Source: Mycoplasma sp. OR1901
GTDB lineage: Bacteria; Bacillota_I; Bacilli_A; Mycoplasmatales; Metamycoplasmataceae
NCBI RefSeq assembly: GCF_013348745.1
Contig: NZ_CP054666.1
Coordinates: forward strand, 806,001 to 870,000
DNA length: 64,000 nucleotides
Reading direction: 5' to 3'
Shown: one piece after another, positions 57,332-64,000 of the stretch
Position numbering within the stretch: position 1 is the stretch's first letter
How the letters are laid out: each line of letters begins with the position of its first letter
Program-made: the position numbers and the translations under genes
The notes under the pieces: generated by a model
The model's input: only the letters and a program-made list of their open reading frames with translations
Database searches by the model: none
What the model was told of the DNA's origin: nothing

Positions 57332-58134
57332 TGGGTAAAAGAAGAAATAAATTTATAGATGCACACGCACACGTAAACTACTCATACTATAGCGAGTTTG
57401 CTATTCAACAAATAGTTGAAGCAACAGAATATAATAAAGTTGAATTTATAATAAATAATGGTGGTCATTTTGAAGAAAATGACCAAGTTATTGAACTATC
57501 ACAAAAATATCCTCTTTTAAAAGCATGTATTGGAATTCATCCTGAAAGCATTAAAAATAATGATTCTATTAAAGGTTTTAAAGAAAAAGTTATCCACAAC
57601 TTAGATAACATAGTTGGGATCGGGGAAATAGGTATTGATTATTATTATGAAGACGGTCCTGGTAGAGATGTTCAATTACATTGTTTTGAAGAACAAATTA
57701 AAATAGCAAGTGAATATAATTTACCTGCAGTTATTCATATTAGAGATAAAGAAAATGAATTCCAAGCTTATGAAGATACATATCAAATACTTAAAAAATA
57801 TCCAAATTTAAAAGTTATGTTGCATACTTTTGCAGGTAACATTGAGTGAGCTAAAAAGTTCATGGAATTTAAAAATTTATATTTTTCTTTTAGTGGTGTA
57901 GTCACATTCAATTCAAGCGAAAATACTAGAGAAGTAGTTAAATTTGTTCCATTGGAAAAAATGCTAACCGAAACAGATTCACCATACTTAAGACCACATC
58001 CATACTCAGGAGAAAAAAATGAGCCCAACACAGTTGTTTACACAAGTTACTATATTGCAGCCTTAAAAGAAGTTGGTTTAGATAAATTTGTAGACAAAAT
58101 AAATAGAAATTTAAGAAGGTTATTTAATTTATAA
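57331..58134 (+). CDS. tatD: TatD-family metal-dependent DNase
   Basis: TIM-barrel hydrolase, 267 residues. FIDAHAHVN (metal His pair), GIGEIGIDYYYE, PAVIHIRDKE, LHTFAGN and LTETDSPYL give the metal-binding His, Glu and Asp. It overlaps mnmE by 1 nt and abuts rsmA with no gap; tatD next to rsmA is common in Firmicutes. Confidence 0.93.
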
Positions 58135-58908
58135 ATGAAAAAAGAAGTATATGCAAAAAAGAAATTTGGACAAAATTTCTTAAAAGATAATAATATTATC
58201 AATAAAATTTTAAAAGTCACTGAAATAAAAGACAATAATATAGTTGAAATTGGTCCAGGGCGCGGAGCTTTAACAAAAGAATTAGTTAAAGAAGCTAAAA
58301 AGGTTACCGCATTTGAAATTGACCAAGATATGGTTAATGTAATTCAAGGCGAAATTAAAGAATCTAACCTTACACTCATTCATGAAGATTTCTTAAAAAG
58401 CGATCTCTCATCGATAGAAAAATCAAAAGTAATAGCAAATATTCCTTACTATATCACGACAGATATTATGTTTAGAATATTTGAACACCGTGATATTTTT
58501 AACGAAGCAATATTAATGGTGCAAAAAGAAGTGGCTGAAAGAATAGTTTCAAAAGAGAACTCTAAAGAATATTCTAAACTATCATTAAGTGCGCAATTTT
58601 TAGCAGATACTAAAATAGAATTTATTGTTCCTAAAAATGCTTTTTCACCTGCACCAAAGGTAGATTCAGCAATAATATCTCTAAAATTTTATGATGATAT
58701 TGATAATCAAACATGAAATATATATAAAGACTTTTTTAAATTATGTTTTAATAACAGAAGAAAGAAATTAATAACTTCTCTTAAAACAGTTTATACAAAT
58801 GATAAAATTTTAAAATCATTTAGTGAATTAGGGTATGACGAAAACATTAGAATTCAACAAATACCGCTTGAAAATGTTGTTGAGTTATACAAATTACTAA
58901 ATGATTAA
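58135..58908 (+). CDS. rsmA: 16S rRNA dimethyladenosine transferase RsmA (KsgA)
   Basis: Dimethylates two adjacent adenosines in the 3' hairpin of 16S rRNA, 257 residues. AKKKFGQNFLKD, VEIGPGRGALTKEL (SAM site), IANIPYYITTDIMFRI (catalytic NIPY) and FSPAPKVDSAII are diagnostic. The start directly follows the tatD stop. Loss of this enzyme gives kasugamycin resistance in other bacteria. Confidence 0.96.
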
Positions 58909-58943
58909 AACTAAGCAATACAGATTAATTATGAGCGTTTCAG

Positions 58944-58980
58944 AGCATATCTCTTATAAATTAAGATGTGCTTTTTATTT
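58944..58980 (+). terminator. Terminator after rsmA
   Basis: 9-bp stem AGCATATCT / AGATGTGCT (one G-U pair) with an 11-nt loop, then TTTTATTT. Confidence 0.8.
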
Positions 58981-58999
58981 TAAACAAAAATAGTATTAA

Positions 59000-59022
59000 A
59001 AATAATCGCAATGCGATTATTT
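59000..59022 (-). terminator. Terminator of the P80-P60-hinT operon
   Basis: 10-bp stem AAATAATCGC / GCGATTATTT with a 3-nt loop and TTAAT downstream on the minus strand; it overlaps the hinT stop. Confidence 0.85.
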
Positions 59023-59334
59023 GTATGGTATTACGTGAACGTGTGTATGCATTACTTCTTGACCTGCGCTAGAACCAGTATTAATTACGATTTTAAATCC
59101 TGTAGCTTCGTTATTTTTAATTTTTTCCATAGCTAATTTACGTGCTATTTTCATTAAATAACTAATTTCTTCATCGGTTTGTTCAATAATGCTTGTTTTT
59201 TCCACTTTTGGTATAACTAGAAAATGTCCTGGTTGTTTAGGGTTAATATCTAAAATAGATATAACTTTATCATCTTCATAAATTATATTAGAGTTAATTT
59301 CTCTATTTATAATTTTTGTAAAAATACTAGCCAA
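59017..59334 (-). CDS. hinT: Histidine triad nucleotide-binding protein HinT
   Basis: Purine nucleoside phosphoramidase, 105 residues. HIT motif HTHVHVIP lies at the C-terminus, with the upstream IYEDDKVISILDINPKQPGH and FKIVINTGSSAGQ. The start is TTG with AAGGA upstream; it overlaps the P60-like gene by 8 nt. In Mycoplasma hominis HinT interacts with the membrane proteins P60 and P80, and the same gene order here supports the same complex. Confidence 0.92.
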   Translation of the reverse strand: MASIFTKIINREINSNIIYEDDKVISILDINPKQPGHFLVIPKVEKTSIIEQTDEEISYLMKIARKLAMEKIKNNEATGFKIVINTGSSAGQEVMHTHVHVIPYK

Positions 59335-60541
59335 GGAACTTTGATCCTTCTAACGATTTTTTCAATGTATCATTTTCTGTTATTGTTAATTTATTACCTA
59401 AAGCAACGAATGCTTCAACAGCTTTATTATAAAGTGACTCATCATTAACAGATAAAATTGTTGTTAGTATTAATAAATTAGGTGCAAAAATAGTGTTATC
59501 CATTGTAAAAATTGTCATTTCTTTTTCTTTATCGTTTGGATTAGCAACTTTTTTAGTTAAAGGCATAATTCTATTTAGGTAAGAAATGTTAATTTTTCCA
59601 TCATTGTTAGTGATTTTAATAGATTCAGCTAAATTACCATCTTCTGTAACTTTAACTAAGTTTTTAGTTGAGTAATTGTAGAAACCGCTTAATAATACAT
59701 TGTCTTGCGATAATGCTGTTAATGAGTTATCAAAGCTGAATGGAGTTTTTTGAATACCTACATAACCACCTAATTTTGTTTCAATTTTTTTATTATTTGA
59801 GAATAATAAGTTAGATGAAACAACATTATCTGTTGTGTAGTTTTTTAATGTTATGTCATTGAATTCTTGTATGTTTGAGATTGTTTTATATTTTGTAGTG
59901 AATAAATCTTGTTCTTTGCTTGATTTAAACTCTCATAATTGAACATAATTTTTGTCAAGAATGTAATCAATTAATAAGAAATTGTTTTGATCAAATTTAT
60001 CTTTATTTTTTAAGTATTTAGAATTATCAACTTTTTGTAATTCTTCTTTTTTAGAAATTGTTAAATATTTATTAACTAACAATTGTTTGTTAACTAATAA
60101 TCTAACATCAGATGATTTGTTTTTGTATAAAATAGAGAATTGTTCTAATGTTGGTAACGATTTAAAAGAAAAAGCTTTTTCTAATTCTTTATAATCATTT
60201 TCGTTTAATACACCTAGTGAAAGTAAGTTTGTGATTTGTTTTTCTAAATATTTTGAATCTTTTTGATTTTGGTATTCAACATATGTTTTGTAAGTTTGGA
60301 ACGCTGCATCTTTATAGTCTTGGTTTGAGAATAATTCATTGTTATTTTCTACTGAATAATATGTTTTTAAAACATTTTCAATTCATAAGTTTTCAACTTC
60401 CGTTTTTACTTTTGTATCTTTAAACAATTCATCTTGTTTAGTTTTTTCAATTGAATCGGCAGTTCTTCCACAAGAAATAGCTGCCACACTAATTGATGCT
60501 AATGATACTGGTAAAATAACTTTTTTAATTCATTTTATCAT
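59327..60541 (-). CDS. P60-like surface lipoprotein
   Basis: A 404-residue lipoprotein; signal peptide with lipobox Cys24 (VAAISC). The remainder is helical and polar, ending with ITENDTLKKSLEGSKFLG. No enzymatic motif visible. Its position between a one-pass membrane protein and hinT corresponds to P60 of the M. hominis P60/P80 domain; identification rests mainly on this context and topology. The ATG overlaps the P80 stop (TAATG). Confidence 0.75.
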
Positions 60542-62721
60542 TATTTATTCTCTCCTTGTTTTAACATTTTTCTTAATGCGTTCTCATATAAATTAAATGC
60601 ACTTTCTTCTGAATAGCTAAAGTTTTTAGCAACAAGATCATAATATGCAACTTTCATTTTAGCATCTTTATAACTTAAGTTTAAGTTTGTCTCTGTGTTG
60701 TATGTATCTTTAATTCATTTGTCTACTTTATCTAAATTATTTGTAATATCAACATTTAATTTACCATTATGAATTGAGTAAGCGATGTTTGAGTATTCTT
60801 CAAGAACTTCATCTGTGTATTTTTCTTTTTTATCAGTTACGATTGGATTATATGTTTCTTTTAAAACATTTTTCATTGAATTATCTTTTAAAGCTTCAAC
60901 AACAACTTCTTCTTCAGAGTATTTTCTATTAATTTTATTAACTAAATCAAAGTGTGTTGAGAACCCTTTTAAAACATTGATCATATCATCTTTAAACATT
61001 TTCATGTAAGTATCTTTTTCAGATATTGAATTAACTTTAAATAAATTAATTCCAGTGTTATTTAATAAAGCGTAATAATCATTTTTATCAGAAACTTTAT
61101 AAACTGTAGAATTGTAATCTTTATTATCGATATTAATATTGAAATGAGTATTAAATGATTCTTTCACTCATTTATCAAATTGTGCATTATCCATAGAATT
61201 AATTAATCTATTAATGTAACTGTTTAATAGAGATGTTTTTTCAATAAATGTTTGATCGTTAGCAACCCCGCTAGTGTTTGATAATTCACTTTTTAGATCA
61301 TTAATTTTTTTCTCTAAATCAGAGTTTATACCTGATGGTAATTTATAAATTTCATTTAAAGCAATTGTAGGAATTTTTTTGTTATTTGATGAAAGTTCAT
61401 CACTAGCAATTATTCCTAAAGCTTGTTCTTGGTTTGATTTAAATAAATCTTTAAATGTTGTTAAACTGTTTTTTAGAAGTGTGTCTGATTTTGTTAATGT
61501 TAAAGATTCAATGTAACTTGAATATAATGATTTATTGTATTGAAAATCTTCGCTTGTTTGATCTTCTTTAATTAAAGAATACTTACTTGCCTCTTCGAAT
61601 GTTTTAAATAATTCAACGTTTTGAATAAATTCTCTTTCTGTAGTTGTATTTTCACCATCTTTTTTTGTTTTAACTATTGATGAATAACTTAAAAGATTGA
61701 TTAATTTTTCTTTTGATTTATCGTCAAATTTAAAAGGTTTTGTTAATTCAGGATTATGAGCACCAGGTAAAATTATAGACTCTACTGTCATTAAAGAATT
61801 TGAATCAAAGTAACCATCAATTAATTTTGTTGGATTTTTTAAAGTTTCAACGAATGAACGTGTTGTAAATGTAACAACTTTTTTATCATTAGAAGTATCT
61901 TTGTAGTAATTTACATTTTCTTCATAGAATGGTAAAACCTTATCACCTTTGTGGAATAAAACTTTTTGTGGTAAAGTATTTCCAAATTCATCTATATCGT
62001 AAATATCTCTTTTAGCAACTCTATTAATGAATGTTAAATCTTGTGATTTAACTTCAATTGTATAACGTCTTAATGCTTCGTTCTCAATTTCTTTAAATAC
62101 TAAATAATCAGTTGCTTCTTCAACTGTATTACTTTTACCAAATTCTTCTGTTTGTAATTTTTCTAGAAATGCTTTTTCTCAGGTTTGGAAAGGATATTTC
62201 TTTTGAATATTATTTCTTTCTTCTTCGATTTTTGCTTTTTGTTCTTTTCTAATATCGTCTATTTTCTTTAGTTTAATATCACTTCTAACTGTTTCGCCAC
62301 TAATTAATGAGTTATTTAAAATATGTTCATATAATTGTGAAGCACGTTGCTCTTGTTTATATCACTCTAAAATAATTTTTTTGTATAATGAACTTACTTT
62401 GTTTTGGTTACTTTTACTTGTATCCGCTAAAACATTTGTTAATTCTTTTACATTAATTTTAGTTACTGTACCATTACTATTTTTAAATTCTAAAACATCA
62501 ACATTTTCTTTAGTTGGTTGTTCGTAAGTAACTTTTGTACTATTAATTACTGCTGGTATTGTAATACCTAAAATTCCACCAACTGCTAGAGTTGATAAAA
62601 TAGCAATATTTACATAACTTCTCTTTTTCTTATTAGTAGTATTTTTATTTTGTTTTTTTTCATCGTATGAGTCATTAACTTCTGTTAAACGTTCAAAAAA
62701 TGACTTTTGTCCTTTTGCCAT
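60541..62721 (-). CDS. P80-like one-pass membrane protein
   Basis: A 726-residue protein with a cytosolic Lys-rich N-terminus (1-34), one membrane helix (~35-57, NIAILSTLAVGGILGITIPAV) and a long helical outer part rich in Lys/Asn/Glu. No lipobox. No catalytic motif recognised. UGA Trp interrupt standard-code reading several times. AAGGAG precedes the ATG. With the P60-like lipoprotein and HinT it forms a three-gene unit like the M. hominis hit locus; function proposed as a membrane complex displaying HinT, inferred from that organism. Confidence 0.75.
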
Positions 62722-62757
62722 AAAGCTCCTTTTTTATAAACTTTTAATTTTATATTA

Positions 62758-62763
62758 ATTATA
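62758..62763 (-). promoter_or_regulatory. Extended -10 promoter of the P80-P60-hinT operon
   Basis: TGTTATAAT on the minus strand, 36 nt before the P80 ATG. Confidence 0.6.
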
Positions 62764-63028
62764 ACAAAATAAACACTTTTTACGCAACTACAAAGACCAA
62801 AAAATGTTTTTTTTAAATTTAGCAAAATCTTTAGTGAATTAACGTATATTTTTATCACTTTTTTATCTATAAAATAGAGATTTTATACAAAACATGATTT
62901 TTCCGTAATAACAATCTTTAAAATTATTTTAAATGAAAATTAACCCAAAATTTTAGTACCACTTTTTTCAAAAAAAATTTAATATTTTTTTAAAACATGA
63001 TACATGTGGTGTCAATGAAAATTATATA
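62764..63028. other. Gene-free AT-rich divergent spacer
   Basis: Between the P80 promoter and the hsdS promoter I see only AT-rich sequence with A/T homopolymers of 7-8; no gene, RNA fold or repeat was recognised. Confidence 0.6.
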
Positions 63029-63037
63029 TGGTAAAAT
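63029..63037 (+). promoter_or_regulatory. Extended -10 promoter of hsdS
   Basis: TGGTAAAAT 34 nt before the ATG; GGAG follows at 63062. Confidence 0.5.
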
Positions 63038-63071
63038 ATTAATAAATTTAAGACATTTAACGGAGAAAAAT

Positions 63072-64000
63072 ATGAGTAATAAGAATGATTTTAAGCCTGA
63101 AATTAGATTCAAGGAATTCACAAACGATTGAGTACTAAAACGTATCAATGAAATTGGTTACAAATTTAGTGGATTAACTGGCTTAACTAAAGATAATTTC
63201 GTGGGTGGAAAATCAATTTATATTTCGTATCTAGATGTCTATAAAAATAATATTATTGACTTTTTACCTGATAATTATGTAAATATTCATAATCATCAAA
63301 ATAAAATTAAAATAGGTGATATTTTAGTACCTACTTCATCAGAAACAATTAATGAATCTGGAATGGCTTCTGTTTTTAATTTTGAAACTTCAGAAAATGT
63401 TTACTTAAATAGTTTTTGTTTCGGAGTAAGACCGTACGATGTTGAAAGTATTGTTCCTAACTTTTTAGGATTTTTAATGAGATCTAAAAACATCAGAAAA
63501 GAAATAATAAAATTATCTCAAGGTATTTCTAGATACAATCTTAATGTTAATAATTTTTTGAGTCTACAAATAAATATTCCAAATGATAAAAATGAAATGA
63601 AAAAAATCGCTTCTTTAATTGACGAAATTAGGCAATCAATTACACTTCTTCAGCGTAAGTTAAAGAAACTTGAAAATATTAAAGAGTTTTTATTGAATAA
63701 AATGTTTGTGAGCGGTCAAGCTAATTTTCCGGAAATTAGATTTAAGGAATTTACAAACGCTTGAGTACTTAAGCCTGTCGATGAAATTGCTACCGTAAAA
63801 ACAGGCTCAAGTAATACAGATGATGCTACTCATAATGGTATATATCCGTTCTTTATTAGATCGGAAGACGTTAAAAAAAGTAATAAATACATTTTCGATA
63901 AAGAAGCAGTTATTACTATTGGTGATGGAAAAATAGGAAGTGTTTTTCACTACGTAAATGGTAAGTTCGATCTCCACCAAAGATGTTATGGTATATTTGA
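63072..64000 (+). CDS. hsdS: Type I restriction-modification specificity subunit HsdS, partial
   Basis: DNA-recognition subunit of a type I restriction enzyme; 309 residues visible, continuing past the right edge. It has two half-site modules. The first begins KPEIRFKEFTNDW, contains the target-recognition domain and ends in the helical spacer MKKIASLIDEIRQSITLLQRKLKKLENIKEF (split here for reading). The second begins FPEIRFKEFTNAW. Trp in both is UGA. CGGAG precedes the ATG. No hsdM or hsdR lies within the window. The repeated modules are the usual substrate for recombination that switches specificity. Confidence 0.92.
63096..63154 (+). repeat. hsdS module-start repeat, copy 1
   Basis: DNA encoding PEIRFKEFTNDWVLKRINEI; most bases match copy 2 with scattered substitutions. 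The direct-repeat partner begins 633 bp downstream. Confidence 0.8.
63729..63787 (+). repeat. hsdS module-start repeat, copy 2
   Basis: DNA encoding PEIRFKEFTNAWVLKPVDEI at the start of the second half of HsdS; direct repeat of copy 1. Confidence 0.8.

Noticed and set aside
62764-63028. A small gene or RNA upstream of hsdS
   Set aside because: No start with ribosome-binding site, no stable hairpin followed by T-run; only AT-rich spacer.

Overview
This window comes from a wall-less bacterium of the Mollicutes, most likely a mycoplasma of the hominis/synoviae lineage (Metamycoplasma/Mycoplasmopsis). The DNA is very AT-rich. UGA is read as tryptophan throughout: almost every long gene is continuous only if UGA is sense, including ribosomal protein S7, which ends in a UGA-encoded Trp. 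Lipoproteins, OppF/OppC architecture and a P60-P80-HinT module are also mycoplasma-like. The genus assignment is inference.

Layout. 1-1856: a partial YobI-like P-loop ATPase. 1986-10812 (minus): the oppABCDF oligopeptide importer, preceded by a long leader holding a lysine-riboswitch-like RNA and an intrinsic terminator. 11337-14654: ffh, diverging from a pseudouridine synthase and a membrane protein. 14775-21492 (minus): gls24/fakA/plsX/rnc/smc, a relic of the Bacillus yloU-yloV-plsX-...-rnc-smc order without the fab genes. recO points right. 22336-26115 (minus): DUF402 protein, lipoprotein metalloprotease, methyltransferase. 26206-31609 (minus): secY-adk-map-infA-rpmJ-rpsM-rpsK-rpoA-rplQ, separated from the rest of the ribosomal superoperon and with its own promoter. 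31846-37397 (plus): two SPOUT methyltransferases, a DivIVA-like protein, rbgA, a YigZ-like protein and two tandem leucyl aminopeptidases. 37494-37617: a candidate small RNA. 37701-40738 (minus): rpsL-rpsG-fusA. 40980-48519: surface and secreted proteins (S41-type protease lipoprotein, membrane protein, coiled-coil surface protein, hypothetical). 48770-52748: eno and an amino-acid permease fused to a ClpB-like domain, interrupted by a frameshift. 52786-54386 (minus): RNase HIII and a HAD phosphatase. 54652-58908 (plus): pyrH-frr-mnmE-tatD-rsmA. 59017-62721 (minus): P80-P60-hinT. The window ends inside a type I restriction specificity gene.

Functionally, peptide import (Opp), cytosolic and surface peptidases and lysine sensing form one theme: an auxotroph living on host peptides. 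fakA with plsX points to phospholipid synthesis from scavenged fatty acids. Most of the rest is translation, ribosome maturation, secretion and chromosome upkeep.

Most worth attention: the lysine-riboswitch-like leader on opp; the permease/degenerate ClpB-like AAA+ fusion broken at UUU-UAA; the roughly 490-residue coiled-coil insertion inside OppF; four apparently leaderless transcripts; and an unassigned roughly 125-nt RNA with its own promoter and terminator. I saw no tRNA, rRNA, CRISPR array or insertion sequence.
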